Assembly: GCF_000420345.1 (NCBI RefSeq)
Contig: NZ_ATUT01000004.1
Coordinates: 1 to 64,000 of the forward strand
From: Faecalicoccus pleomorphus DSM 20574
Lineage (GTDB): Bacteria > Bacillota_I > Bacilli_A > Erysipelotrichales > Erysipelotrichaceae
DNA length: 64,000 nt
Reading direction: 5' to 3'
Position 1 is the stretch's first letter, and each line of letters opens with the position of its first letter. A program made the position numbers and the translations under genes. The notes under the pieces are model-generated. The model did not search any database and was not told the origin of the DNA. It worked only from the letters and a program-made list of their open reading frames with translations. This document shows, piece by piece, positions 1 through 7,899 of this stretch.

Positions 1-232
1 TTCCATATTTTGTATCAAACTTTCTTTGATAGGAACCATTTCTAGAATTTTCGTTATTGGTTCTAGCGTATGGTTCATAATCAAGAAAAGCCGTCAACTC
101 ATATGCGAGTATTTCATTGAGAGATTTCTCCAACTCTGAACGAAACAGTTCAGTTACAGCCTGTTCAAAAGCTGGAAGATTGTTGTCATTAGAAAATAGG
201 TTTTTCATTAAAGATGTAGTAAAATAGTTCAT
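1..232 (-). CDS. IS256-family transposase, N-terminal 77 codons
   Basis: The visible 77 codons start MNYFTTSLMKNLF and contain the block ELTAFLDYEPYAR followed by RNGSY, which matches the N-terminal region of IS256-type DDE transposases (helix-turn-helix part, before the catalytic DDE residues). The enzyme would cut and join the element ends. The start ATG at 230-232 is preceded by GAAAGGA at a good distance. The C-terminal majority and all catalytic residues lie outside the window, so activity cannot be judged. Confidence 0.88.
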   Translation of the reverse strand, partial: MNYFTTSLMKNLFSNDNNLPAFEQAVTELFRSELEKSLNEILAYELTAFLDYEPYARTNNENSRNGSYQRKFDTKYG

Positions 233-342
233 GGGTATATTCCTTTCGTAAATTGTTTTTGGTCGAACTAATTTTACTAAGGATATACCTTTTTTTCTAT
301 ATTTCCAGAAAAACGAATTTACACAAGATATTTTATGCTATC
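1..342 (-). mobile_element. IS256-family insertion sequence, 5' end only
   Basis: The element runs off the left edge of the window. Its outer end is placed at 342 because the minus-strand sequence starting there begins GATA and carries TTGTGTAAA from position 17, the same layout I recall for the IS256 terminal repeat. The 8 bases beyond it (343-350, aaaattag) would be the target duplication, but the other end is outside the window so this cannot be confirmed. The transposase reads leftward from 232. Confidence 0.7.
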
Positions 343-876
343 AAAATTAGTAGAATTAAATAAATTGACAGAATTTCATAAGGATTAAAAGAAAATATTA
401 ACAACATATGCACAAAATTTTTTTCTATCAGTTATATATGATATAGGATTATTCAGATCCTAATTTGGATTTTTTCATTTATGCGACCACCAGCCCTTTA
501 TTGAAGGCTATAAAAAACAATCAATACGAAAATCACCATGATTCTTTTTCTTTACTTGATCATTCAAGCATGGTCTTAACGACAATCTACTACATAATCC
601 ATATAAACTTTATTTAATTATTACGTGTAGCGGCATAAAGTTATACCCGAAAAGGTATAACTGAATAAAATCAGAGATAAAATATACCCGATCGAGATGA
701 AAAGTCGGAAAGTTTTATCAACTGTACTATTAAATTGGGGAGATAGAAATTAAAGAAATTCATGTTTCCCCTTTATTTATGCGATTTTCTAAAAAAAATC
801 CAAATAGATTGGAAAATTATTTTTTATACTTTTTAGTTATTCGAATTGAGCTGTTCATAACTTGTTATATGCTTAT
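343..876. other. Gene-poor AT-rich stretch beside the IS element
   Basis: No credible coding region is seen on either strand. The stretch holds a perfect 9-bp inverted repeat at 639-662 (listed separately), a weak 6-bp hairpin followed by a T-run near 453-478, and many stop codons in all frames. A short minus-strand frame near 500-540 reads like the hydrophobic end of a membrane protein, but it is too short to name. It may be debris left by earlier insertions. Confidence 0.5.
639..662. repeat. Perfect 9-bp inverted repeat, 6-base loop
   Basis: AGTTATACC at 639-647 is repeated inverted as GGTATAACT at 654-662 around the loop CGAAAA. No T-run follows, so it is not a standard terminator. A second TATACCCG-like block lies nearby around 684-692. 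Function unknown: protein-binding site, RNA hairpin or remnant of a mobile element are all possible. Confidence 0.6.
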
Positions 877-913
877 GAAAAAAGAGTGGTCAATCGTAAA
901 GACTGACCACTTT
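877..913 (-). terminator. Rho-independent terminator after the DUF1697 gene
   Basis: AGTGGTCA (885-892) pairs with TGACCACT (904-911). Read on the minus strand the stem is followed directly by a run of six T. It lies about 45 bases past the stop of the 958-1497 gene. Confidence 0.85.
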
Positions 914-957
914 GTGCGATACTGGATATACCTGTTAAAACAGGCTTTGAAAAGCAA

Positions 958-1497
958 CTACATACAAACGATTTTTCTAACTGTATTTGCTGTCCTTATC
1001 GTTAATTTTTTACTGATATTTACATTTGCCGTCTTAGACCACCAATTTGTCTTTTGATATTCTTTTCGACTAAAAGACCAGAATACAATTTCTTTGTATT
1101 CCTTTATTTTTTCCAATCCCTCTTTAGGCTCTCCGATTTCGTTATATACATCTTTGTATGTAGCAGGTGGAATGATAAAAACCAAATTGTCATAAATCTC
1201 CTTATTTTCATTTCCCCACCAGTCAGGCGCATGATGTAAAATGTCCTCAAGCTTTTCCTTCGATGTGATAAAAACAGGAATATCTAAATGAAACTGATTT
1301 TTAATCATTTCCTCAATTTGACTTGTAATCTTAATTCTATCAGTTTCATCACTTGAAAAAATCACATTGCCACTGTTCAAATAGGTTTTAACCTCTGTAT
1401 AATCAAGTCTTTCAAAACATTGTTTTAATTCTATCATCGAAATTTTATTTTTACCGCTTATATTGATACCTCTTAATAAGGCAACGTATCTTTTCAT
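958..1497 (-). CDS. DUF1697 family protein
   Basis: The 179-residue product begins MKRYVALLRGINISGKNKI and has the family pattern of an early LLRGIN block, the LNSGNVIF block near residue 40 and a C-terminal TIRTANTV block, so it belongs to DUF1697. Length is normal for the family. The biochemical role of DUF1697 proteins is unknown to me. The start is the second in-frame ATG (1495-1497): AAGGAG lies 9 bases before it, whereas the first ATG (1513-1515) has no such site. It is a single-gene unit with its own terminator. Confidence 0.85.
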   Translation of the reverse strand: MKRYVALLRGINISGKNKISMIELKQCFERLDYTEVKTYLNSGNVIFSSDETDRIKITSQIEEMIKNQFHLDIPVFITSKEKLEDILHHAPDWWGNENKEIYDNLVFIIPPATYKDVYNEIGEPKEGLEKIKEYKEIVFWSFSRKEYQKTNWWSKTANVNISKKLTIRTANTVRKIVCM

Positions 1498-1640
1498 GTT
1501 TACATACTCCTTCATAACTTCTAATTTATAGAGATATTATACCTTTTTTCAATATTACCAAACGGGTTTTAGGGCAAATATACAAAATGTTATTTTGCCA
1601 AATTACTAAAAAGTGTTATCTTACCAATTCATTAGTACAG

Positions 1641-1672
1641 TTTAAAAGCCAGAATCCTATGTCCTGGCTTAA
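1641..1672 (-). terminator. Terminator of the PTS operon
   Basis: AAGCCAG (1646-1652) pairs with CTGGCTT (1664-1670). On the minus strand the stem is followed by TTTTAAA. It lies about 35 bases beyond the stop of the PTS gene. Confidence 0.75.
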
Positions 1673-1703
1673 AGTGTATATTATGATTGATTGTTTAAAA
1701 TCT

Positions 1704-3572
1704 TTACTTTGTTAAAATCTGTAAGATCCAGTCTTTATCCTGTGTAGTCTTCATTTTTTCTAAGACCGCTTCATCTTCCAGTGCAGTACAAACTTTGGAT
1801 AAAACTTCCATATGTTCCCCACCTTTACCGGCAATGCCAATGACTAGTTGTGCTTTTTCTTCACCGAATGTTACACCATCTGGATACTGCAACAGCACGA
1901 TACCGGTTTTCTTGATGGTATCATCTCCATGTGTTGTACCATGCGGAATAGCCAATCCCATACCGATATAGGTCGTGACAATTTTTTCACGCTCTAACAT
2001 TGCAGGTACATAATCTTGCGTAACATAACCTAATTGAACTAACAGCTCGCCGGAAGCAGTAATAGCTTCTTCTTTAGAAACTGATTTTTGTCTTAACAAA
2101 ATACCATCTTTGATCAATACATCTGATGCGAATAAAGAACTTGTTTCTTCTTCTGGTTCTTCCGATGTTGCCTCTGTCACTAAGGCATCTCCTGTAGAAA
2201 GCTGGAAATACAATTCATCAAGGGCCGGATCCGCCAGGAAATTCTTAATAGTAACCAAAACCGCCTGTGGCGCACAGACTTTGGCCCGATCCTGCAGTAC
2301 AGTTTGCACAACGGCAATGTCACAATCTGAAGGTATATTATCGACAGAAGTATTTGTCACTACAATATCCGGACGAACCGATTTTAATCGATTTCTAAAT
2401 TTTGTTGCACCCATTGCACTGGATCCCATACCGGCATCACAGGCAAAGACAATTTTCTTCGCATTGAAAATATTTTGTGCACTGATCAATCCTTTTGCCT
2501 GTGCTTTCATTCCACTGACTTGATTTTTGGCTTCTTCCAAAGACTGTGATTTTGTACTTGTCATTTTAATGATCGGACTGGCAACCGCAAAGGATACACC
2601 GGCGCCAAGTATAACACCTATTGCGGTAGGAATGATCGCATCCTTGGGAGCCATCGACATAAACGCAATGATCGATCCCGGAGAAGCCGGTCCCTGCAAG
2701 CCACATCCCATCAATGCATAGAAGGCAATTGCACATATGTTTCCTAAAATCGGTGCAACGATCACAATCGGATTCATTAAAATATAAGGGAAATAAATCT
2801 CATGAATTCCACCAAAGAAATGAATGATGATCGCACCCGGTGCGGAATCTTTAGTTGCCTGATCCTTGGAAAAGATCCAATAAGCTAACAACACGCCGAG
2901 TCCCGGCCCAGGATTGGCCTCCAACATATACATGATCGAGCGACCGGTTTGGGAAGCTTGTTCAATACCAATCGGTGTAAAAATGCCATGATTGATCGCA
3001 TTATTTAAGAACAGTACTTTGGCCGGTTCCACAAAAATTGCGACCAACGGTAAAAGGGCATGATTGATGAGAACGTTGACCCCCATCGTTAATATTGCTA
3101 AGATAGCTTCCATCAATGGACCAATCAGATAGTATCCAAAAATCGCCAGGATCATACCGAAAATGCCGACCGAGAAATTATTGATCAACATCTCAAAACC
3201 GGCTGGCATATGGCCTTCCATCATCTGATCGAATTTTTTGATGATCCATCCGGCCAATGGCCCCATAAACATCGCTGCCATCAACATCGGCTGTCCATCG
3301 ACACCGCCTACACCGGCAATACATCCCATGATGGCAATCGCACCCATAACCATTCCACGATCTTTTCCAATCATTCGACCGCCTGTTGCGGCAATTAAAA
3401 CCGGTAATAGATACGTTAACATATATGGTTGAATGGATGCCAGCTGCTCATTAGGAAACCATCCATCCGCTATAAAAAGGGCTGTGATAAATCCCCAGGC
3501 AATAAAAGCGCCAATATTTGGCATGACCATCGCCGATAGGAACTTACCAAATCTTTGAAGTGCATTTTTCAT
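1704..3572 (-). CDS. mtlA: PTS mannitol-type transporter subunit IICBA
   Basis: A 622-residue membrane permease/phosphotransferase. Residues 1 to about 340 are the mannitol-type IIC membrane domain, including GGIHEIYFPY at 254-263 with the family's conserved glutamate (E258). A IIB domain follows, with the phosphorylated cysteine in CDAGMGSS (C378). A fused IIA domain has the phosphorylated histidine in IPHG (H544). In many Bacillota IIA is a separate gene, so this is the fused form. The family phosphorylates polyols during uptake. It is the last gene of the minus-strand unit dehydrogenase-DeoR-PTS. No mannitol-1-phosphate 5-dehydrogenase (mtlD) is present, so the true substrate could be mannitol or another hexitol. 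Confidence 0.93.
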   Translation of the reverse strand: MKNALQRFGKFLSAMVMPNIGAFIAWGFITALFIADGWFPNEQLASIQPYMLTYLLPVLIAATGGRMIGKDRGMVMGAIAIMGCIAGVGGVDGQPMLMAAMFMGPLAGWIIKKFDQMMEGHMPAGFEMLINNFSVGIFGMILAIFGYYLIGPLMEAILAILTMGVNVLINHALLPLVAIFVEPAKVLFLNNAINHGIFTPIGIEQASQTGRSIMYMLEANPGPGLGVLLAYWIFSKDQATKDSAPGAIIIHFFGGIHEIYFPYILMNPIVIVAPILGNICAIAFYALMGCGLQGPASPGSIIAFMSMAPKDAIIPTAIGVILGAGVSFAVASPIIKMTSTKSQSLEEAKNQVSGMKAQAKGLISAQNIFNAKKIVFACDAGMGSSAMGATKFRNRLKSVRPDIVVTNTSVDNIPSDCDIAVVQTVLQDRAKVCAPQAVLVTIKNFLADPALDELYFQLSTGDALVTEATSEEPEEETSSLFASDVLIKDGILLRQKSVSKEEAITASGELLVQLGYVTQDYVPAMLEREKIVTTYIGMGLAIPHGTTHGDDTIKKTGIVLLQYPDGVTFGEEKAQLVIGIAGKGGEHMEVLSKVCTALEDEAVLEKMKTTQDKDWILQILTK

Positions 3573-3606
3573 ATTATTCTTCCTTACTAGAAAGTTGGGG
3601 AAGAGC

Positions 3607-4368
3607 TTATAGAATCGTTACCCCCATACTTTCACATTCTTCTTTAAATGATTCAGGAAGATGGAAATCACTGACTATGATATCGGCTTCTTTCATCGAA
3701 CAGAATTGATAGGAGCCATCTTTATCGATTTTAGAAGAATCCATCAAGATCACGACCTTGCGAGCATTTTGAATCGCAATTCGTTTGACCTGTGCATCCT
3801 GATACGATTCACAAGTAAAACCAGAGTTTTTGCTGAAACAAGTTACGCCCATAAATACAGTATCAAAATTGACATGTTCCAAAAATTGAACCGCATCGAC
3901 ACCTGTCACTGACAAAGAATTTACATTGATGGTGCCCCCAGCTAACATACAATGAGCCTGTTTCAAACGAGACAGCTCTACTGCACAGGAAATCGAATTA
4001 GTAAAGATGGTGCAAGGCTGATCCTTTAAAACATTCGACAACATGGTTGTTGTGCTGCCAGAATCAATAAAAATTGTTTGATTTGGTTTCACCAGTTCTA
4101 ACGCCTTACGGGCAATTATCTTCTTTTCTTCTGTATTTCGAATATAACGTTTCTTTAGTACATCATCATTTCCTGTAACGATTTCCAGAGACTTAGCTCC
4201 TCCATGGATACGAACCAGCTTTTGTTGTTCATCCAATGCTTTTAAATCGGTTCTTAATGTCATATCCGAGACTGAGGGAAAATGTTCCTTCAATTGATTA
4301 AACGTTACATTTCCTTGTTCATTGACATAGCGAACGATATCATTTCTTCGCTTTTCCATACCTTCCAT
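3607..4368 (-). CDS. DeoR/GlpR family transcriptional regulator
   Basis: 253 residues. The N-terminal DeoR-type winged helix (residues about 5-60, with SDMTLRTDLKAL as recognition helix region and RIHGGA after it) is followed by the DeoR C-terminal sugar-phosphate sensor domain (IDSGSTTT near 100, FMGV and the usual DSSK near the end). Such proteins repress sugar operons and release DNA when a phosphorylated intermediate binds. AGGAGG sits 7 bases before the ATG. It lies between the dehydrogenase and PTS genes and is probably their local repressor; a candidate operator is in the divergent promoter region at 5741-5765. Confidence 0.9.
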   Translation of the reverse strand: MEGMEKRRNDIVRYVNEQGNVTFNQLKEHFPSVSDMTLRTDLKALDEQQKLVRIHGGAKSLEIVTGNDDVLKKRYIRNTEEKKIIARKALELVKPNQTIFIDSGSTTTMLSNVLKDQPCTIFTNSISCAVELSRLKQAHCMLAGGTINVNSLSVTGVDAVQFLEHVNFDTVFMGVTCFSKNSGFTCESYQDAQVKRIAIQNARKVVILMDSSKIDKDGSYQFCSMKEADIIVSDFHLPESFKEECESMGVTIL

Positions 4369-4407
4369 ATATAAACCTCCTGCAGCCTATCTGCAGGAGC
4401 AGACAGA

Positions 4408-5673
4408 CTAAGCTTCTTCTTTAAAATGATGCAACAGGTATTCTTCAGCTTCCGGGCACCATAATCCTTTATTAGCTTCCACAATGTCCGCCAGCTTTCC
4501 ATAACGAGAATCCTGTGCCTCTTTGGAACGCAGATCTTCCAATGCAATTAATGGCATAGAGATATGCGTATAGATCAATTTCTTTCCTCCGGGGATCTTT
4601 GGCAAATTTAATGTCGTTTCGGCAGCCGCATCCAAACCGCCAATATGTGTTACCATAACAGCCGGGTTGATTCGTCCTTGTGCCGTCAACTCCAAAGATT
4701 CTATCATATCCGCTGTATTTCCACCGGTTGTTCCCATCACATGCGTAGAATTATAATGCACATCATAGAAATTCATCTTTGCGCTAAACTGATTATCCGT
4801 TGGACCGGCAAAGAAATTCAAACAGCCATCTCTGCCTAATACGCCGCTGGATTGTTCGACAACAGCCGCAACCGGTGCATAACAGAATACATCATCAAAG
4901 CCTGTTCCACCTGTCATTTCGCGTAAATATGCCACTGGATCTTCTAATTTACCTGTATTCACAAAGTGCAAGTCAATGCCGTCTTTTTTGGCATCTTCGA
5001 TTGGAAATAAATGGGCTGCCCGATCCAAACGTTCCTGATTTACATCCGTCACTACAATCATACTAGGACGAATATCACGATGCAAAGCATAGGTCAATGC
5101 GCCTAATCCCATCGGTCCGGCCCCAGCCATGATGGCAAGCTTTCCACCTTTTTTGATGCCCATCTCATGGGTATAGACGCCCATTTTTGTATGATAGGCT
5201 GCATTAAATGCCCCAATACTGCATGACATCGGTTCAGCCAGGGAAGCTTCGTAATATGCTTTTCCTTTATACTCTAACAGACATCCTAACTCCATAACTT
5301 CGGCAGGAATGATACAATATGTCGCATCACCTCCGAAAAACTCATAAGAATAACCCGGTGACCACATTGTTCCTTTGTAGTTTAGCGCCGGCTGCAGTGT
5401 AAATTTCATGCCCGGTTTAAACTTGTCTTGGTGTTTGGCGCCGACCTTGACGATATCACCGGCCATTTCATGTCCCATAATAGCCGGATGATCGGCTACA
5501 TCTTCATGCACTCTCTTGTGTTTCGTTCCTAGAATAGCACATTTATAAGTGGACATACAAATGCTATCGGAGACAACCTTGACCAAGATTTCATCTTCTT
5601 TAATTTCCGGTAATTCAAATTCATCTAACCGTAAATCATTCGCACCATGTAAGCGTACTGCCTTAACTTTCAT
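4408..5673 (-). CDS. Zinc-dependent dehydrogenase, L-sorbose-1-phosphate reductase (SorE)-like
   Basis: 421 residues of the medium-chain dehydrogenase family. The catalytic zinc ligands appear as the cysteine in SDSICMS (about residue 39) and the GHE motif near 67-69. The nucleotide-binding GAGPMGLG lies near 190. The four-cysteine structural-zinc lobe is absent. The long form and the SDSICMS start recall SorE-type L-sorbose-1-phosphate reductases, which interconvert a ketose 1-phosphate and a hexitol phosphate; substrate assignment is inferred. First gene of the dehydrogenase-DeoR-PTS unit, divergent from a 1-phosphofructokinase-like kinase, a context that fits oxidation of a polyol 1-phosphate to a ketose 1-phosphate. 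Confidence 0.75.
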   Translation of the reverse strand: MKVKAVRLHGANDLRLDEFELPEIKEDEILVKVVSDSICMSTYKCAILGTKHKRVHEDVADHPAIMGHEMAGDIVKVGAKHQDKFKPGMKFTLQPALNYKGTMWSPGYSYEFFGGDATYCIIPAEVMELGCLLEYKGKAYYEASLAEPMSCSIGAFNAAYHTKMGVYTHEMGIKKGGKLAIMAGAGPMGLGALTYALHRDIRPSMIVVTDVNQERLDRAAHLFPIEDAKKDGIDLHFVNTGKLEDPVAYLREMTGGTGFDDVFCYAPVAAVVEQSSGVLGRDGCLNFFAGPTDNQFSAKMNFYDVHYNSTHVMGTTGGNTADMIESLELTAQGRINPAVMVTHIGGLDAAAETTLNLPKIPGGKKLIYTHISMPLIALEDLRSKEAQDSRYGKLADIVEANKGLWCPEAEEYLLHHFKEEA

Positions 5674-5722
5674 TTTAACAACTCCTTTCCCTTTTTATTG
5701 TCGTTTCAAAAGTTACAACCCT

Positions 5723-5765
5723 ATATTATCACGATTATTCTTGTTGTCAACTGTTAAAACAACAA
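5723..5765 (-). promoter_or_regulatory. Promoter and candidate DeoR operator for the PTS operon
   Basis: On the minus strand TTGACA (5745-5750) and TAATAT (5723-5728) are separated by 16 bases, a near-consensus vegetative promoter. An inverted repeat TTGTTG (5741-5746) / CAACAA (5760-5765) overlaps the -35 box, well placed for a repressor such as the DeoR protein of the same operon. Confidence 0.7.
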
Positions 5766-5772
5766 TTTTTAT

Positions 5773-5801
5773 TTGACTTTCAACAATTCTAATGCTATTC
5801 T
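5773..5801 (+). promoter_or_regulatory. Promoter of the 1-phosphofructokinase-like gene
   Basis: TTGACT (5773-5778), 17 bases, then TATTCT (5796-5801) preceded by TGC, an extended -10. It is back to back with the PTS operon promoter, only 8 bases from the putative operator, so both directions could be controlled together. Confidence 0.7.
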
Positions 5802-5838
5802 GTACTTGTCAATCAGATAGATGAAAAGGAGACACATT

Positions 5839-6747
5839 ATGATCTATACCGTTACTTTTAACCCCTCATTAGATTACATTATTCAAGTCGATCATTTTAC
5901 CACCGGTCAAATCAACAAAACCACCTATGAAAAGATCCTTCCCGGTGGAAAAGGAATTAATGTAGCTATCGTTTTAGCCAATTTTGGTCATGAAAGCACA
6001 GCTTTAGGCTTTATGGCTGGTTTCACCGGAAAAGAAATTGAACATCGTTTGGAAAACTTTGGTTGTTCTTCATCCTTTATCCAAGTCAAAGAAGGACTTT
6101 CCCGTATCAATGTCAAAATGAAATCCGATGAAGAAACCGAAATCAATGGAATGGGCCCTGCTATCCAGCAGGAAGATATTGATAAACTGTTTGATCAACT
6201 CAAAGTATTAACCGATCAGGATGTTTTAGTTATCTCCGGAAGCATCCCAAAAACATTACCCGATACAATGTACGAACAAATCATAGAATATGTACAGCCG
6301 AATCACTGCAAGGTTGTAGTCGATGCCACGAATACGTTATTGATGAAAGTCTTGCGCTATCATCCATTTCTAATCAAACCCAATAATATTGAATTAGGTG
6401 AAATCTTTGATGTAACCTTAAACACGCAGGAAGAAGTCCTCCCTTATGCACATAAACTGCAGGAACTAGGTGCTCGTAATATTCTAGTATCGATGGCTGG
6501 TCAAGGAGCCGTTTTATTGGATGAGAATGGTAAAGAATATCGATTGCCGGCTCCGAAAGGAAATGTGATCAATTCCGTTGGTGCCGGTGATTCTATGGTA
6601 GCTGGTTTTATCTCCGGTTGTATTGAATCTAATTATGATTATGAATATGCATTTTTAAAAGGTGTGTGCAGTGGCAGTGCCAGCGCTTTTTCAGAAAACC
6701 TTTGTACCAAAGAAGAAGTAGAGACTTTAATGAACATCATGAAATAA
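5839..6747 (+). CDS. fruK: 1-phosphofructokinase-like PfkB family kinase
   Basis: 302 residues, a typical PfkB/FruK length. It begins MIYTVTFNPSLDYI, has GGKGINVA near residue 38 and the C-terminal PfkB signature with the GAGDSM anion hole and catalytic aspartate near residue 250. FruK enzymes phosphorylate fructose 1-phosphate to the 1,6-bisphosphate; some relatives act on tagatose 6-phosphate. The start is the second in-frame ATG (5839) because AAAAGGAGA lies 6 bases before it; the upstream ATG at 5821 overlaps that site. No fructose PTS is adjacent; the kinase faces the polyol PTS operon instead. Confidence 0.87.
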   Translation: MIYTVTFNPSLDYIIQVDHFTTGQINKTTYEKILPGGKGINVAIVLANFGHESTALGFMAGFTGKEIEHRLENFGCSSSFIQVKEGLSRINVKMKSDEETEINGMGPAIQQEDIDKLFDQLKVLTDQDVLVISGSIPKTLPDTMYEQIIEYVQPNHCKVVVDATNTLLMKVLRYHPFLIKPNNIELGEIFDVTLNTQEEVLPYAHKLQELGARNILVSMAGQGAVLLDENGKEYRLPAPKGNVINSVGAGDSMVAGFISGCIESNYDYEYAFLKGVCSGSASAFSENLCTKEEVETLMNIMK

Positions 6748-6748
6748 T

Positions 6749-6806
6749 AAAAAAGAAGGAGCTGTGATGGATAGTATCAAATCCATTCCAGTTCCTTCTT
6801 CGTTTA
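6749..6806. terminator. Bidirectional terminator between fruK and azlD
   Basis: A long hairpin: AAGAAGGA (6753-6760) with TCCTTCTT (6793-6800), continued inward by CTG/CAG and ATGGAT/ATCCAT pairs. An A-run precedes and a T-containing tail follows, so it can serve both convergent genes. Its distal edge touches the azlD stop codon. Confidence 0.8.
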
Positions 6807-7130
6807 AAATACTATTTGTACCAATAACATATAAAATACTGTTCCTGTCGCAATAGACAACAACATATTTCGTTTCCAAAGATGAATACCAATCACCACA
6901 AGGATTGCCAAGAGTTCCGGAATCGCATGATTGCCACTCCATAAGCTGACATTTCTTAAACAGTAAATGATCAAAAGTCCAAATAAAGCTCCCGGTAACA
7001 CTTTTCCTAAATATTGAATATATTTTGGGGTTTCTTTGTGGGCCGGAAAGACTAAAAAAGGAAGAAAGCGGGTAATCATCGTTCCCAAGACACACATGGC
7101 AACCGTTATGATTTGTTGTACAAGGCTCAT
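6804..7130 (-). CDS. azlD: AzlD family branched-chain amino acid exporter subunit
   Basis: 108 residues with about four hydrophobic segments and the [11 protein letters not shown] block near residue 20 typical of AzlD. AzlC and AzlD together form a membrane exporter family that includes branched-chain amino acid and azaleucine exporters. The chosen ATG (7128-7130) has AAGGAGAAGG just upstream and overlaps the azlC stop in an ATGA arrangement, so translation is probably coupled. Substrate in this organism is not shown by the sequence. Confidence 0.87.
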   Translation of the reverse strand: MSLVQQIITVAMCVLGTMITRFLPFLVFPAHKETPKYIQYLGKVLPGALFGLLIIYCLRNVSLWSGNHAIPELLAILVVIGIHLWKRNMLLSIATGTVFYMLLVQIVF

Positions 7131-7837
7131 ACTATATCCTTCTCCTTTTCTTCCATGCTTTTTCTGGCAACACTCAAACAAACTAATATGCCGGAAATGG
7201 CAGGAATCATAAAATTATCCGCACCAAAGAATATCAACATCAACAAAGAAACACTCAATCCAATATATGAACTCAAATGGTTCTTGTCTTTTAGATACTG
7301 TTCTAAAAAGATCACCACAAACATAGCAGTCATCACAAAATCTAAACCTTCGGTATTAAACATGATCAAAGAGCCAAATAAACCACCTAACGTAGCTCCC
7401 AATACCCAATAAATCTGATTCAGTAAAGTCACAAAGAACATGAACCAGCCTGAATCCACATCTTTGGGAATATCGGCTGTATAGTTCACAGAAAAAGTCT
7501 CATCACACATACCAAAGATCAAATAGATCTTTTTCCAACCCATTCCTTTAAATCGATCCAACATGGAAATTCCATAAAAAATATGGCGCGCATTTAAGAT
7601 CAAAGTGACAATAAATGCCTGCAAGGGATTAAAAGCCCCCAACAAAAAATTGACACAGACAAATTCCACACTTCCCGCAAAGATCGTCATGGCCATCAAC
7701 ATCGGATACCAGAAGCTAAAACCGGATACATGCATATAAATTCCATACGACATCCCCAAGAATAAGAAACCCGTCATAATCGGAATGGTATGGGGAAAAG
7801 CACATTTCAACGCTTTCATTTTTACATTTGTTTTCAT
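7127..7837 (-). CDS. azlC: AzlC family branched-chain amino acid exporter
   Basis: 236 residues, multi-spanning membrane protein. Family features seen are FLFLGMSYG near residue 25, FAGSVEFV near 55, LNARH near 83 and CDETF near 112. It forms the main subunit of the AzlCD exporter. The start is placed at ATG 7835-7837: TAAGG lies 8 bases upstream, whereas a TTG two codons earlier is too close to it. It is followed by azlD with a 4-base overlap. Confidence 0.9.
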   Translation of the reverse strand: MKTNVKMKALKCAFPHTIPIMTGFLFLGMSYGIYMHVSGFSFWYPMLMAMTIFAGSVEFVCVNFLLGAFNPLQAFIVTLILNARHIFYGISMLDRFKGMGWKKIYLIFGMCDETFSVNYTADIPKDVDSGWFMFFVTLLNQIYWVLGATLGGLFGSLIMFNTEGLDFVMTAMFVVIFLEQYLKDKNHLSSYIGLSVSLLMLIFFGADNFMIPAISGILVCLSVARKSMEEKEKDIV

Positions 7838-7883
7838 GCACAATACCTTACCACCAAGTTTTTATTCATTCAATATGAAACCA

Positions 7884-7892
7884 TGATAAAAT
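7884..7892 (+). promoter_or_regulatory. Extended -10 element directly before the start codon
   Basis: TGA followed by TAAAAT (7887-7892) ends 7 bases before the ATG at 7900, and no SD motif is present. Transcription would begin at or next to the A of the start codon, giving a leaderless mRNA. Confidence 0.55.
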
Positions 7893-7899
7893 AGAAACC

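Noticed and set aside
779-1239. Plus-strand open frames at 779-1057 and 1054-1239
   Set aside because: They lie opposite the DUF1697 gene and its terminator, have no SD and show a composition of antisense reading rather than coding.
5821-5838. Upstream ATG of the 1-phosphofructokinase-like gene
   Set aside because: It overlaps the SD of the next ATG, and the family N-terminus starts at the second ATG.
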